DNA of 64,000 bases from Corynebacterium epidermidicanis. GTDB taxonomy: Bacteria > Actinomycetota > Actinomycetes > Mycobacteriales > Mycobacteriaceae. Where the stretch lies: positions 682,001 through 746,000 of the forward strand of contig NZ_CP011541.1 in the NCBI RefSeq assembly GCF_001021025.1. The letters are read 5' to 3'. The notes under the pieces were generated by a model that did not search any database, had not been told where the DNA came from, and worked only from the letters and a program-made list of their open reading frames with translations. A program made the translations under genes and the position numbers. Below, in pieces: positions 17,552 through 26,740 of this stretch (the stretch's first letter is position 1; each line of letters begins with the position of its first letter).

Positions 17552-19488
17552 GCGGCGGGGTTAACCTAGCCCCAAGTTGTCACGCCGCTTCCTCCACATC
17601 GGTAGCTCCCGAGGGGACCCCTATTGTGGCGCTCGTTGGCGCCCCCAATTCGGGCAAATCTACGGTCTTTAACGCGTTGACCGGTGCGAAGGTAAAGACG
17701 GGCAACTGGCCTGGCACTTCCGTTGAAGTCAGCCGTGGACTGTGGCGAGATAAAACCAGGGGCGACCTGGATCTTATCGACTTCCCGGGCACCTATTCGT
17801 TGGACCCGTTGAGCCCGGATGAGGAATTGACGCGCGAGATGCTCGTCGAGAAGCCTGTCGAGGAACGTCCACACGCTGTTGTGGTGCTTGTAGATTCTTC
17901 GGCGCCAGCGCGAGGCCTGAACCTGGCGATGCAGATTGCGGAGGAGCCGTATCGCATCGTCGTGGCCCTCACCAAAATGGATGTCGCCGAGAACCAGGGC
18001 ATCAGCATTGACGCCGCCGCACTGGCTGCCAGCATCGGGATGCCGGTGGTGGAAGTCAACGCGCGCCGCAATCAGGGTGTGGAAGAGTTGCGGGAGGCCG
18101 TCGATAAGGCGCTGGCAGGGCCCGCGACCCAGGTCCGTGTCAACCATGACATCGACGCGCGCTTCGCGGACATCGACGCCGCGATGAAGGCCTCGGTGAC
18201 TGAGCGGGAGGCAGGGGAGACCTTTTCGCAGCGTCTGGACCGCGTCGCGCTGCACCCGTTCTTCGGACCGCTGCTGTTTTTGGCCGTGATGTGGGCCGTG
18301 TTCATGATCACCACGAAGATCGCCAGCCCGCTGCAGGACGGCCTCGAAGCGCTCATCACGGGCCCGTTTTCCGACGCCGCGCGCGCCGGACTCACCGCCA
18401 TCCATGGTGATCATCCGCTGGTCACCGGCCTGCTAGTCGACGGCCTCATCGGCGGAGTCGGCATGGTGCTCACCTTCGCGCCGTTGTTGGCGCTGATGTT
18501 CCTATGTCTGGCCGTCCTGGAAGACTCCGGCTACATGGCCCGAGCTGCCGTGGTAACTGATCGGGCAATGCGTGCGATTGGCCTGCCAGGAAAGGCATTT
18601 ATTCCAATCGTGGTCGGCTTTGGTTGTAATGTGCCGGCGATTTCCGCGACCCGCGTGCTGGGCAACGCCCGCCACCGGATTCTGACCTCCCTGCTGATTC
18701 CGTTCACCTCGTGTTCCGCGCGCCTCATCGTGTTCTTGATGCTATCGACGATCTTCTTCCCGGAGCACGCAGGGAACGCGGTGTTCGCCATGTACGTGCT
18801 CTCGATCGCATTGGTTATCGGCGCAGGTTTCCTGCTGCGTTCCACGTTGTGGCGCGCGATGCCGAGCGAACCGCTAGTCATTGACCTCCCGACCTACCAG
18901 CTTCCTACCGTGAAACTTGCGCTGAGCGTGATGTGGCAGCGCCTTAAGGCCTTCTTGAACACCGCAGGCGGGATCATCGTGGTGACCGTGGTAGCGATCT
19001 GGCTGATGATGTCCATCCCGGTGGTAGGCGGACACAGCATCGCCGACGAAGACCTAGACCCGCAAGATTCGGTGTATGGAGTGGTTTCCGAGGCGATGGC
19101 CCCGGCCTTTGCACCAGCTGGTTTCGGATCCTGGTCTCTGACCGGGCCGTTGATCACGGGATTCGTGGCGAAGGAAGCCCTAATCTCCACTTGGGCCCAA
19201 ACCTATGCCGTGGAAGATGTCACCGACGCAGCACCCGAGGAACAAGCCGAATCACCACTGGCAGCAAATATCCGTCAGGACTTTGACAACGCCTCAGGTG
19301 GCCACGCGTCTGCGGCCGTGTGGGCCTACATGATCTTCCTCCTCGCATACACCCCATGTGTGGCCACTATGGCTGCTCAGCGCAAAGAAATTGGGTGGAA
19401 GTGGACCATGTTCGGTTTCGCGATTCAGCTTGTTGGGGCGTGGGTCCTCGCGGTGGCGGCATTCCAAATCCTCAAGGTCTTCCTGTGA
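17548..19488 (+). CDS. feoB: FeoB ferrous-iron permease with GTPase domain
   Basis: 646 aa, GTG start overlapping the feoA stop. N-terminal G domain: G1 GAPNSGKST (31-39), G2 region GTSVEV, G3 DFPGTYSL, G4 TKMD. The membrane part has two Gate-type repeats (FGCNVPAISATRV with a conserved Cys, and FVAKEALIST) and about eight helices; it closes with YTPCVATMAAQRKEIGWKW. It imports Fe2+ across the plasma membrane. Somewhat shorter than the 770-aa E. coli protein but complete in all core motifs. Confidence 0.95.
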   Translation: MSGGVNLAPSCHAASSTSVAPEGTPIVALVGAPNSGKSTVFNALTGAKVKTGNWPGTSVEVSRGLWRDKTRGDLDLIDFPGTYSLDPLSPDEELTREMLVEKPVEERPHAVVVLVDSSAPARGLNLAMQIAEEPYRIVVALTKMDVAENQGISIDAAALAASIGMPVVEVNARRNQGVEELREAVDKALAGPATQVRVNHDIDARFADIDAAMKASVTEREAGETFSQRLDRVALHPFFGPLLFLAVMWAVFMITTKIASPLQDGLEALITGPFSDAARAGLTAIHGDHPLVTGLLVDGLIGGVGMVLTFAPLLALMFLCLAVLEDSGYMARAAVVTDRAMRAIGLPGKAFIPIVVGFGCNVPAISATRVLGNARHRILTSLLIPFTSCSARLIVFLMLSTIFFPEHAGNAVFAMYVLSIALVIGAGFLLRSTLWRAMPSEPLVIDLPTYQLPTVKLALSVMWQRLKAFLNTAGGIIVVTVVAIWLMMSIPVVGGHSIADEDLDPQDSVYGVVSEAMAPAFAPAGFGSWSLTGPLITGFVAKEALISTWAQTYAVEDVTDAAPEEQAESPLAANIRQDFDNASGGHASAAVWAYMIFLLAYTPCVATMAAQRKEIGWKWTMFGFAIQLVGAWVLAVAAFQILKVFL

Positions 19489-19748
19489 CACCTAGCGAAC
19501 AAATCAAGTCAGCGATCCGGTCGGGCTGTACCTCCCGCCCGGAAATTGCCCGGAAGACTGGCCTATCGCCCAGCACGGTGGAACTCGTTATGGAGCACCT
19601 GGAGCGCAGCGGGGAACTCGTGCGGGAATCCCTAAGCTCCTGCCCATCCTCCGGTTGCGGGTCCTGCACTGCGAACACCGGGTGTAGTGGGGCAGCAAAC
19701 CCCCAGGGCCGGGGACCGGTGTTATTGCAGCTGCGTAAGCGTCGATAA
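19485..19748 (+). CDS. feoC: FeoC-like winged-helix protein with Cys cluster
   Basis: 87 aa. The GTG at 19485 overlaps the feoB stop. The N-terminal winged helix (IRSGCTSRPEIARKTGLSPSTVELVMEHL) is followed by a Cys-rich segment SCPSSGCGSCTANTGCSG with four cysteines, as in FeoC proteins that bind an Fe-S cluster. FeoC is thought to stabilise FeoB or sense iron. The DNA-binding half and cluster half are both present, so it may be a small iron or oxygen sensor. The cysteine spacing was read directly; cluster binding is inferred. Confidence 0.8.
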   Translation: MTPSEQIKSAIRSGCTSRPEIARKTGLSPSTVELVMEHLERSGELVRESLSSCPSSGCGSCTANTGCSGAANPQGRGPVLLQLRKRR

Positions 19749-19781
19749 CGCGACCTGCGGGGGAGCGAGTTTGAAATCACA

Positions 19782-19795
19782 TGTCCGATCGGACA
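19782..19795. promoter_or_regulatory. 14-bp perfect palindrome, possible operator
   Basis: TGTCCGATCGGACA is perfectly symmetric and lies in the 265-bp gap between feoC and the transcarboxylase operon. The only other symmetric site I see in the gap is GAGGTTACCTC at 19899-19909. The regulator is unknown. Confidence 0.4.
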
Positions 19796-20001
19796 GGAAC
19801 TTTTGGGGGTTCGTGCCCCTGAAAACGGGCAGTTTTTGCTCCGAAGGTGCCCTGGCCAGAGCCAAATAGCGTTTCAGCTACACCCAGATTGGAAACTTGA
19901 GGTTACCTCGGTGTATTCTTCTCCGAATTGCTGGCGGAGAAGCAGATTTGTGACCTGCTTCTTGTGAGCTAGATCGAACTGCGGGACAAGCGTAATTCGC
20001 A

Positions 20002-20007
20002 TAACCT
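20002..20007 (+). promoter_or_regulatory. -10 box for leaderless transcarboxylase operon
   Basis: TAACCT ends 7 nt before the ATG at 20015, and no Shine-Dalgarno is visible. The mRNA probably starts at or near the start codon. Confidence 0.45.
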
Positions 20008-20014
20008 AGGGTGC

Positions 20015-21511
20015 ATGAGCCCTCGTAAAATTGGTGTTACTGAAGTTGCCCTGCGCGATGCCCACCAATCACTCATGGCTACCCGTATGGCCATGGAGGA
20101 CATGGTGGGGATCTGCGAAGAAATTGATCAAGCCGGATTCTGGTCAGTGGAATGTTGGGGAGGTGCTACCTTCGACTCCTGCATCCGATTCCTCAACGAA
20201 GACCCGTGGGAGCGGCTCCGGACTTTCCGCAAACTCATGCCAAACTCCCGGCTGCAGATGCTGCTGCGTGGTCAGAACCTGCTTGGCTACCGCCACTACG
20301 AAGACATGGTCGTCGATAAGTTCGTCGAGAAGTCGGCGGAAAACGGCATGGACGTCTTCCGCGTATTCGATGCCCTTAACGACCCCCGCAACTTAGAGCG
20401 TGCGATGCGCGCCGTGACCAAGGTCGGCAAGCATGCCCAAGGCACGATTTGCTACACGGTTTCCCCACTGCACACCGTCGAGGGCTACATCGAGCAGGCT
20501 GGTCGCTTGCTCGACATGGGTGCGGAATCGATCTGCATCAAGGACATGGCTGCGCTACTGAAGCCGCAGCCCGCCTATGACATTGTGAAGGGCATCAAGG
20601 ACACCTATGGTGCCGATACTCAGATCAACGTTCACTGCCACTCCACCACCGGAGTCACCCTGGTCACGCTGATGAAAGCGATCGAAGCTGGCGCAGATGT
20701 GGTGGACACGGCCATCTCTTCCATGTCGCTTGGCCCGGGCCACAACCCCACCGAGTCTTTGGTCGAAATGCTCGAAGGCACCGAGTATGACACCGACCTG
20801 GACATGGACCGCCTGATCAAGATCCGCGACCACTTCAAGGCTGTCCGCCCGAAGTACGCGGAATTCGAGTCCAAGACCTTGGTTGATACGAATATCTTCC
20901 TCTCCCAAATCCCAGGTGGCATGCTCTCCAACATGGAATCCCAGCTGCGTGCACAGGGGGCAGGCGACCGTATCGACGAAGTGATGCGCGAAGTTCCTGT
21001 CGTCCGCAAAGACGCTGGCTATCCGCCGCTGGTCACGCCATCTTCGCAGATCGTTGGCACCCAGGCTGTGTTCAACGTACTGATGGGTCGTTACAAAGTC
21101 ATGACGGCCGAGTTCGCAGACTTGATGCTCGGCTACTACGGCGAATGCATCGGTGAGCGTAACCCTGAACTGATTGAGCAAGCTGCAGCTCAGACTAAGA
21201 AGGAAGCCATTACCGGCCGCCCAGCTGACCTGCTCGAACCTGAGTGGGACAAGCTCGTCGAGCAGGCTCAGGGGCTCGAAGGCTTTGATGGCAGCGACGA
21301 AGATGTCCTCACCAATGCGCTGTTCCCAGGGGTAGCGCCGGGCTTCTTCAAGACGCGGAAAGATGGCCCGAAGAACGTCGGTAAGACTGCTGAGCAGTTG
21401 GCCAAAGAAAAAGAGCAGGCATCCGGGGCTGCGCAGGCAGTGCGTGAGCCAATCCAGTACAAGGTCACGGTCGGTGGCCGCAGCCAGACTGTCAAGGTCG
21501 AACCAGCCTAG
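20015..21511 (+). CDS. Methylmalonyl-CoA carboxyltransferase 5S subunit
   Basis: 498 aa. Nearly collinear with the Propionibacterium transcarboxylase 5S subunit, including long shared stretches such as RDAHQSLMATRMAMEDMVG, HAQGTICYT and KDMAALLKPQPAYDI. The carboxyltransferase TIM barrel holds the expected cobalt/zinc and carbamate site residues: D15, K176 (in IKDMAALL) and H207/H209 (HCHSTTG). It transfers CO2 between pyruvate/oxaloacetate and the biotin of the 1.3S subunit. First of four genes; no sodium-pump membrane subunit follows, so a transcarboxylase (EC 2.1.3.1) is favoured over an oxaloacetate decarboxylase. Confidence 0.92.
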   Translation: MSPRKIGVTEVALRDAHQSLMATRMAMEDMVGICEEIDQAGFWSVECWGGATFDSCIRFLNEDPWERLRTFRKLMPNSRLQMLLRGQNLLGYRHYEDMVVDKFVEKSAENGMDVFRVFDALNDPRNLERAMRAVTKVGKHAQGTICYTVSPLHTVEGYIEQAGRLLDMGAESICIKDMAALLKPQPAYDIVKGIKDTYGADTQINVHCHSTTGVTLVTLMKAIEAGADVVDTAISSMSLGPGHNPTESLVEMLEGTEYDTDLDMDRLIKIRDHFKAVRPKYAEFESKTLVDTNIFLSQIPGGMLSNMESQLRAQGAGDRIDEVMREVPVVRKDAGYPPLVTPSSQIVGTQAVFNVLMGRYKVMTAEFADLMLGYYGECIGERNPELIEQAAAQTKKEAITGRPADLLEPEWDKLVEQAQGLEGFDGSDEDVLTNALFPGVAPGFFKTRKDGPKNVGKTAEQLAKEKEQASGAAQAVREPIQYKVTVGGRSQTVKVEPA

Positions 21512-21528
21512 AAGGAGCTATCGAAACC

Positions 21529-23088
21529 ATGACGATTCAAGAACCAACGATGCAGGAGCGCCTCGACAAGCTGGCTGAGGCCAAGCGCGAAGTTTCCCTT
21601 GGCGGTGGCGCAGAGAAACTCGAAAAGCAACATGAGCGGGGTAAGCTCACCGCACGGGAGCGCGTCGATTTGCTACTCGACGAAGACACCTTCCACGAGA
21701 CCGGGATGTTCGCCAAGCACCGGACGACGCACTTCGGTATGGACAAGGCGACGGCTCCTGCAGACGGCGTCGTCACCGGCGTGGGTGCCATCCTTGGTCG
21801 GCCAGTGCACGTAGCTTCCCAGGACTTCACCGTTATGGGCGGCTCGGCTGGTGAAACACAGTCCAACAAAGTGGCAGCGATGATGGAAGCCTCTGCTACT
21901 ACCGGTACGCCGTTTGTTTTCATCAATGACTCCGGTGGAGCTCGCGTCCAGGAAGGCATTGATTCGCTCTCCGGCTACGGCAAGGTGTTCTACCAGAACG
22001 TGTTGCTTTCCGGTTTGGTGCCACAGATCTCCATCATTGCAGGTCCTTGCGCTGGTGGTGCTGCGTACTCACCGGCTTTGACTGACTTCATCATCCAGAC
22101 CCGCAAGGCCAACATGTTCATCACCGGCCCGGGCGTGATTAAGTCGGTGACCGGCGAGGACGTGACAGCTGAACAGCTCGGCGGTCCAGACGCTCACATG
22201 GCTAAGGCAGGGAATATCCACTTCATTGCCGAGGACGATGAGCAGGCCATCCTCATCGCGCAGAAGCTGCTGAGCTTCCTGCCACAAAACAACACCGAGG
22301 AGCCGCCGCTGGTGGACCCAGATTTCGTGGTGGAACCCGATGAGTCTCTCCGCGACATCGTCCCAGTCGAGGGCAAGAAAGGCTACGACGTCCGCGAGAT
22401 CATCGCCCGCATCGTCGACCGTGGCGACTTCCTGGAGTCCCAAGCCGGCTTCGCGCCCAATATTGTGGTCGGCTTCGGCCGAGTGGTGGGCCGTACCGTG
22501 GGTATCATCGCCAACCAGCCAAACGTCATGTCTGGTGTTTTGGATATCGATTCCTCCGACAAGGGCTCTCAGTTCATCCGCTTCTGCAACGCCTTCAACA
22601 TCCCTCTCGTCACCCTGGTGGACGTTCCAGGCTTCATGCCGGGCGTGGCCCAGGAGCACGGTGGCATCATCCGGCACGGGGCAAAAATGCTATACGCATA
22701 TTCGTCCGCAACCGTGCCAAAGATCACCGTTGTCCTGCGCAAATCTTACGGTGGCGCTCACCTAGCGATGTGTTCCAAGGACCTTGGCGCCGACCGGGTA
22801 TTTGCCTGGCCAACTGCTGAAATCGCCGTGATGGGTGCCGAAGGCGCGGTGAATGTAGTCTTCCGCAAGGAAATCGAAGCCGCAGAGGACCCAGCAGCCA
22901 AGCGTGAGGAACTGATCCAGTTGTACAAGGACACGTTCTCCACCCCGTTCATGGCCGCTTCCCGCGGGCTTGTCGACGACATCATCGACCCAGCCAACAC
23001 CCGGGCAGAGATTGCCATGGCGCTCGAAGTACTGGCCAACAAGCGTGTTACTCGCCCGGCGAAGAAACACGGCTTGGGTCCGTCCTAA
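21529..23088 (+). CDS. mmdA: Methylmalonyl-CoA carboxyltransferase 12S subunit
   Basis: 519 aa, with AAGGAG upstream of the ATG. Carboxyltransferase domain of the acyl-CoA carboxylase beta family: N half with FINDSGGARVQEGI and AGPCAGGAAYSPALTDF (oxyanion and CoA-binding glycines), C half with DVPGFMPGVAQEHGGIIRHGAK and YGGAHLAMCSK. It moves the carboxyl group between methylmalonyl-CoA/propionyl-CoA and biotinyl-1.3S. Length and sequence fit the propionibacterial 12S subunit better than AccD/PccB of mycolate synthesis. Forms the hexameric core of the enzyme. Confidence 0.92.
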   Translation: MTIQEPTMQERLDKLAEAKREVSLGGGAEKLEKQHERGKLTARERVDLLLDEDTFHETGMFAKHRTTHFGMDKATAPADGVVTGVGAILGRPVHVASQDFTVMGGSAGETQSNKVAAMMEASATTGTPFVFINDSGGARVQEGIDSLSGYGKVFYQNVLLSGLVPQISIIAGPCAGGAAYSPALTDFIIQTRKANMFITGPGVIKSVTGEDVTAEQLGGPDAHMAKAGNIHFIAEDDEQAILIAQKLLSFLPQNNTEEPPLVDPDFVVEPDESLRDIVPVEGKKGYDVREIIARIVDRGDFLESQAGFAPNIVVGFGRVVGRTVGIIANQPNVMSGVLDIDSSDKGSQFIRFCNAFNIPLVTLVDVPGFMPGVAQEHGGIIRHGAKMLYAYSSATVPKITVVLRKSYGGAHLAMCSKDLGADRVFAWPTAEIAVMGAEGAVNVVFRKEIEAAEDPAAKREELIQLYKDTFSTPFMAASRGLVDDIIDPANTRAEIAMALEVLANKRVTRPAKKHGLGPS

Positions 23089-23104
23089 GGAGTCGAGAAC
23101 AGTA

Positions 23105-23368
23105 ATGACTGAACCAACGAATGTTGAGCTCCAGGAGCTCGTCGAGAAGCTGGCCCGGCGTTTGGACGAAGTCGAATCCGAACTGGCGGAACTGAAGAAG
23201 CGCTCGGACCAAGAGGTTTCGGAGGATGTGCTGCTCGCGATCAGCGCTGCGGTATCGGCCTACCTGGGTAACCGGGGCAAGGTTAAGGCTGTGAAGCTCG
23301 CGCGTCATTCCACGTGGGCGGCGCAGGGGCGTCAACAAGTCCAGACTCGTCACACACCTCACTTCTAA
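23105..23368 (+). CDS. Small subunit of the transcarboxylase operon
   Basis: 87 aa between the 12S and 1.3S genes; the ATG is 16 nt after the 12S stop. The N half is a coiled coil ([26 protein letters not shown]). The C half ([39 protein letters not shown]) matches the short tail common to delta/epsilon-type subunits of methylmalonyl-CoA decarboxylases and carboxyltransferases. Propionibacteria have a similar gene at the same place. It probably tethers or stabilises the complex. Confidence 0.75.
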   Translation: MTEPTNVELQELVEKLARRLDEVESELAELKKRSDQEVSEDVLLAISAAVSAYLGNRGKVKAVKLARHSTWAAQGRQQVQTRHTPHF

Positions 23369-23394
23369 TCGGTAGCACTAAGGGAACAACAGCC

Positions 23395-23754
23395 ATGAAA
23401 CTGAAAGTAACCGTCAACGGTATTGCCTACAGCGTCGAAGTTGAGGTGGAAGAAGAGCAGCGCACGCTCGCTCCCATCGTTTTCGGCGGCGGCACTGGGG
23501 TGCACACCGAACCATCGAACGCGAAGGTATCGGGTACCTCATTGAACGCGATCGTCGCGCCCCTTGCGGGATCGGTGTTCAAGGTACTGGTCGAGGAAGG
23601 CGATGAAATTGAAGCCGGCCAGGTCGTGCTCATCCTCGAAGCGATGAAGATGGAGACTGAAATTACGGCACCGAATGCGGGTACAGTTACCCGCCTGCAC
23701 GTCGCCCCTGGCGACGCGGTTCAAGGTGGCCAAGCGCTTCTCGAAATCACCTAG
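23395..23754 (+). CDS. Biotin carboxyl carrier, 1.3S subunit
   Basis: 119 aa from the ATG at 23395 (AGGGAA upstream). Starts MKLKVTVNG like the propionibacterial 1.3S subunit, has the same FGGGTG segment, a Ser/Ala linker and a biotinyl domain with the biotinylation site EAMKMET (Lys85) and the family's [10 protein letters not shown] end. It shuttles the carboxyl group between the 5S and 12S active sites. Last gene of the operon; an imperfect stem (ACCCCCAAT with ATTGGGGGT, 23768-23824) follows. Confidence 0.92.
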   Translation: MKLKVTVNGIAYSVEVEVEEEQRTLAPIVFGGGTGVHTEPSNAKVSGTSLNAIVAPLAGSVFKVLVEEGDEIEAGQVVLILEAMKMETEITAPNAGTVTRLHVAPGDAVQGGQALLEIT

Positions 23755-23934
23755 CCATCTGCTAGATACCCCCAATCTGCCCACTTGAGAATCATTTTCT
23801 TCAGCGGGCGGTCCAATTGGGGGTAAAGGGTGTTCGGCGCGCGCAAACCGTGGCAGTATTATCGAGAACGTTATGCACATCCGTCACACTCGCCTCAAGA
23901 GTGTCTGTGGCAGCATTTTGTTGCCTATTCGAAA

Positions 23935-23940
23935 TATGAT
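23935..23940 (+). promoter_or_regulatory. -10 box before secreted protease
   Basis: TATGAT ends 9 nt before the TTG at 23950, consistent with a very short or absent leader. Confidence 0.45.
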
Positions 23941-23949
23941 CGGACTATC

Positions 23950-24819
23950 TTGATTAACACCCGCCGAATCCGCACCTTATTCGTCTCTGCTCTCCTCGCC
24001 ACGGGCGTAAGTATTTGCGCTCCCACCGGTGCATTTGCCCAAGAGATGCCTCAAGGGTCTTCGGTTGGCGAGGCGGGATTGGCTGCACCGAAAGCGGACT
24101 GGAACTATCAGTGGCGTAACGATGTCCAAGCCCAAGTCATGGCACAGCATCTCGGGCCGGTGCTGCATCGCGTGGAAGGCTCTTGGTTTAACGCGCCGGA
24201 CATTCCGCAAGAATCGCGCGAGTCCGAGAATTCAGGCACCGCGCTGCTCGGACCAGGAACGCCCATCTTTGTTGGGAACAAGATCTGCACGCTTGCCGTA
24301 GCTGGCTTCGATGCCGCTGGCCGCAAGGTAGGCATCACCGCCGGACACTGCGGTGGAACGGGGGAGAAGGTCTACAGCGCGGATGCTCCCGGTGTGGGCG
24401 AGGTTGGGGTAGTCACCCAATCCGTACCTGAACTGGATTACGCGGCGGTGGTGTTCAACAACAAAGCCACGGTGACCCGCTCTTATGCAGGTGTCACGGT
24501 GAATGCCCTCGGAGGGGTTACGACGCTGGGGCAGCAGCTGTGTAAGAAGGGAGTCGCCACCGGGTTGACCTGCGGGATTGCCTGGGATCAGTACCAGTCG
24601 CAGGTCTGCGCCATGCAGGGTGATTCTGGCGGCCCGATGCTTGCCGGTGATCGACTGGTCGGTATCGTCTCCGGCGGAAGTCGCCTCATCCCCAACGGGG
24701 CCTGCCGGACTCCTTGGCAAGGACCGCTGCACACTCCTACGGTGAGCGCGCCTATCGACGCCGTGTTGGCCCACCTCGACACTGTGGGTGGCCCGGGGGC
24801 GGGCTTTAGACTCCCTTAA
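23950..24819 (+). CDS. Secreted trypsin-like (S1) serine protease
   Basis: 289 aa from a proposed TTG; the frame is open upstream to 23830, but those residues do not look like a signal sequence and a good -10 lies just before the TTG. Signal peptide (RRIRTLFVSALLATGVSI...TGAFA|QE). The catalytic triad is complete: His in ITAGHCGG, Asp in ELDYAAVV, Ser in MQGDSGGPM, with cysteines placed for two disulfides. Chymotrypsin-fold, alpha-lytic-like proteases of this kind are exported by several corynebacteria. Monocistronic, with a terminator on the 3' side. Substrate unknown. Confidence 0.82.
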   Translation: MINTRRIRTLFVSALLATGVSICAPTGAFAQEMPQGSSVGEAGLAAPKADWNYQWRNDVQAQVMAQHLGPVLHRVEGSWFNAPDIPQESRESENSGTALLGPGTPIFVGNKICTLAVAGFDAAGRKVGITAGHCGGTGEKVYSADAPGVGEVGVVTQSVPELDYAAVVFNNKATVTRSYAGVTVNALGGVTTLGQQLCKKGVATGLTCGIAWDQYQSQVCAMQGDSGGPMLAGDRLVGIVSGGSRLIPNGACRTPWQGPLHTPTVSAPIDAVLAHLDTVGGPGAGFRLP

Positions 24820-24828
24820 ATAAAAAGA

Positions 24829-24884
24829 GACGAAGACCGGTTCGCACTGCGGTGCTAGCCGGTCTTCGTCACGAAAGCGTTTTT
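24829..24884. terminator. Hairpin terminator between convergent genes
   Basis: 12-bp perfect arms GACGAAGACCGG (24829-24840) and its complement (24859-24870), then a T run at 24880-24884. It probably serves both the protease and hisN transcripts. Confidence 0.8.
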
Positions 24885-24886
24885 GG

Positions 24887-25663
24887 CTATTTCAGCAGGT
24901 TGAGCACGTAATCGTGCAAGAGACCATTAGTTGCTACCGCGGATCCGCCGTGTGGCCCTGCAGTGCCGTCGAGGGAGGTGAAGCTACCACCCGCCTCGCT
25001 GACAAGGATGGCGAGCGGGGCGAGGTCCCAGAGGCTGACCTCGGGTTCCGCTGCGATGTCTACTGCGCCCTCGGCAAGCAGGCAGTAGGAGAAGAAATCG
25101 CCGAAGCCTCGGAGCCGCCAGGTGTCGTCGCTAAGTTTGAGGAAACCGTCGAGGGTCCCTCGGTCGCGCCAACCGTCGAGGCTGGAAAAGGACACGGAGG
25201 CGTCGGCAGGGTTTGCTACCGCGGATACCGTGAGCTTTCGAGGGGAGCCGCCATTGAAGCTGCGCCATGCGCCTGAGTCGAGGGAAGCCCACCAACGTCG
25301 ACAAAGCGCGGGTGCTGAGATGACGCCGACGACGGGTTGGCCGTCGACAAGCAGGGCGATGAGGGTGGCGTAGACGGGCACGCCGCGGACGAAGTTCTTG
25401 GTGCCGTCGATCGGGTCGATGACCCACTGCCGGCCGGAGAAGGTGGTTTCGCCGCCGAATTCTTCCCCGATGATGGCGTCGGCGGGACGGTCGGTGGCGA
25501 GTCGGGCGCGGATTGCCTCCTCGACGGCGAGGTCAGCGTCGGTGACGGGGGTGAGGTCGGGTTTGGCTTCGACACGCAGGTTGGTGGCCTCGAAACGGTC
25601 GAGCGTGATGGCGTCGGCTAGTTCGGCGAGTTCGAGGGCGAGGGCGAGGTCGTCAGCATACAT
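24887..25663 (-). CDS. hisN: Histidinol-phosphatase, IMPase family (HisN)
   Basis: 258 aa from the ATG at 25663, with AAGGTGA upstream. Inositol-monophosphatase fold: E of [16 protein letters not shown] (metal-binding Asp pair) and [17 protein letters not shown]. The C. glutamicum homologue at the same place (upstream of prfB/ftsEX) is the histidinol-phosphate phosphatase of histidine biosynthesis. It is the second gene of a two-gene operon with the IMPase paralogue, 10 nt apart. I prefer HisN over inositol phosphatase because of this synteny. Confidence 0.85.
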   Translation of the reverse strand: MYADDLALALELAELADAITLDRFEATNLRVEAKPDLTPVTDADLAVEEAIRARLATDRPADAIIGEEFGGETTFSGRQWVIDPIDGTKNFVRGVPVYATLIALLVDGQPVVGVISAPALCRRWWASLDSGAWRSFNGGSPRKLTVSAVANPADASVSFSSLDGWRDRGTLDGFLKLSDDTWRLRGFGDFFSYCLLAEGAVDIAAEPEVSLWDLAPLAILVSEAGGSFTSLDGTAGPHGGSAVATNGLLHDYVLNLLK

Positions 25664-25673
25664 AGAGTTCACC

Positions 25674-26504
25674 TTAGAACAGTGCGCGGATTTCGGAGAC
25701 GCTTTGCGCATTCCCGGCCAGGCGCCAGGTAACGCCACCTGCCTCAAACGTGGCGGTCGTACCGCCTGCGCCCTCCACGAGTGCACGGCCAGGCAGCCAA
25801 TCCCAGGCGGCTACCGAGTGTTGCAGCCAGGCGCCGAGGGAGCCGTCGGCGACGCCACCGAGATCGACGGAACCGGCACCTAGCATGCGCAAGGAAGCGA
25901 ACTCCTGGGCGACCGTCTGCCACGCGGTCCGGACCTCGTCCTGACGGAAGTAGGTCGGGTGCAGATACGTGCCCAGGCTGATGTCCGCTGGAGACTTGTC
26001 AGCCAAGGGTGCGACAGCCTTCCCATCGCGCGTGGTGGGTATTTTCGGTCCGCCGAACCAGGTGTAGCCCATCGCAGGCCGGTGTACTGCGCCGAAGTGC
26101 AGCTCGTCCGGATTGCCTGGATCGCCAGTGACCAGCGCCAGCGCGGAGCACCAGTAATCGGAGCCGGCAGTGAAATTGTAGGTGCCGTCAACAGGGTCGA
26201 TCACCCACGTTTTGCCGGACTTTGCTTCGCGAGAGGCTCCTTCTTCGCCGAGCACGCCGTCTTCGGGCCGCAGCTGTGCGAGGACGGTTCCCACGAAATT
26301 CTCGGCGGCACGATCTGCCTCCGTGACGACGTCGGAAATGCTCGTCTTCTGCTCCGTTGTCACTCCGGTTTCGCGCATGCGCCACGCGAGGCGTCCAGCA
26401 TTGAACACCAGCGCCTGGGCGAGGTGTTCGTCGGAGTCCTCCGTGTGGGCGATGACGAAAGTCTTAGCTAGGGCGTCCAACATGTCCGAAGTTATTGCAC
26501 TCAT
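25674..26504 (-). CDS. Inositol-monophosphatase family protein (HisN paralogue)
   Basis: 276 aa from the ATG at 26504. Contains GEEGASREA, the metal site [12 protein letters not shown] and [17 protein letters not shown], so the Mg2+ site looks intact. Paired with hisN, as in other corynebacteria. Possible substrates are inositol phosphate, fructose-1,6-bisphosphate or a nucleotide phosphate; the sequence does not decide. It has its own promoter region of about 230 bp shared with divergent prfB, where I see no further feature. Confidence 0.82.
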   Translation of the reverse strand: MSAITSDMLDALAKTFVIAHTEDSDEHLAQALVFNAGRLAWRMRETGVTTEQKTSISDVVTEADRAAENFVGTVLAQLRPEDGVLGEEGASREAKSGKTWVIDPVDGTYNFTAGSDYWCSALALVTGDPGNPDELHFGAVHRPAMGYTWFGGPKIPTTRDGKAVAPLADKSPADISLGTYLHPTYFRQDEVRTAWQTVAQEFASLRMLGAGSVDLGGVADGSLGAWLQHSVAAWDWLPGRALVEGAGGTTATFEAGGVTWRLAGNAQSVSEIRALF

Positions 26505-26726
26505 GGGTTCTATTGTGCCTTGTGTAGTGTTTTGCGAGGTTTGAGGGCTTTCGTTTTTGCGGCTGCGTTGGGTTGCACACCTGCTAGTTAGTGCTAACGC
26601 GAAAGTATGGCCTAGCACATCTGGCGCCCCAGCTAACCAAAGTGCACACCAGATAGTGACTCGGCCAGCACGCGGTGTAAACAGGCCGAATGTCGGGCGG
26701 ACGTGGGAAGCCAGGCAGGGCTGCAG

Positions 26727-26732
26727 TAAACT
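26727..26732 (+). promoter_or_regulatory. -10 box of prfB (leaderless)
   Basis: TAAACT ends 8 nt before the ATG at 26741. No Shine-Dalgarno is visible; an in-frame GTG lies at 26735. Confidence 0.45.
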
Positions 26733-26740
26733 GAGTGCTT

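Noticed and set aside
20015..23754. Sodium-pumping oxaloacetate or methylmalonyl-CoA decarboxylase
   Set aside because: No membrane beta subunit gene accompanies the carboxyltransferase, 12S and biotin-carrier genes, and the 5S/1.3S sequences match transcarboxylase better.
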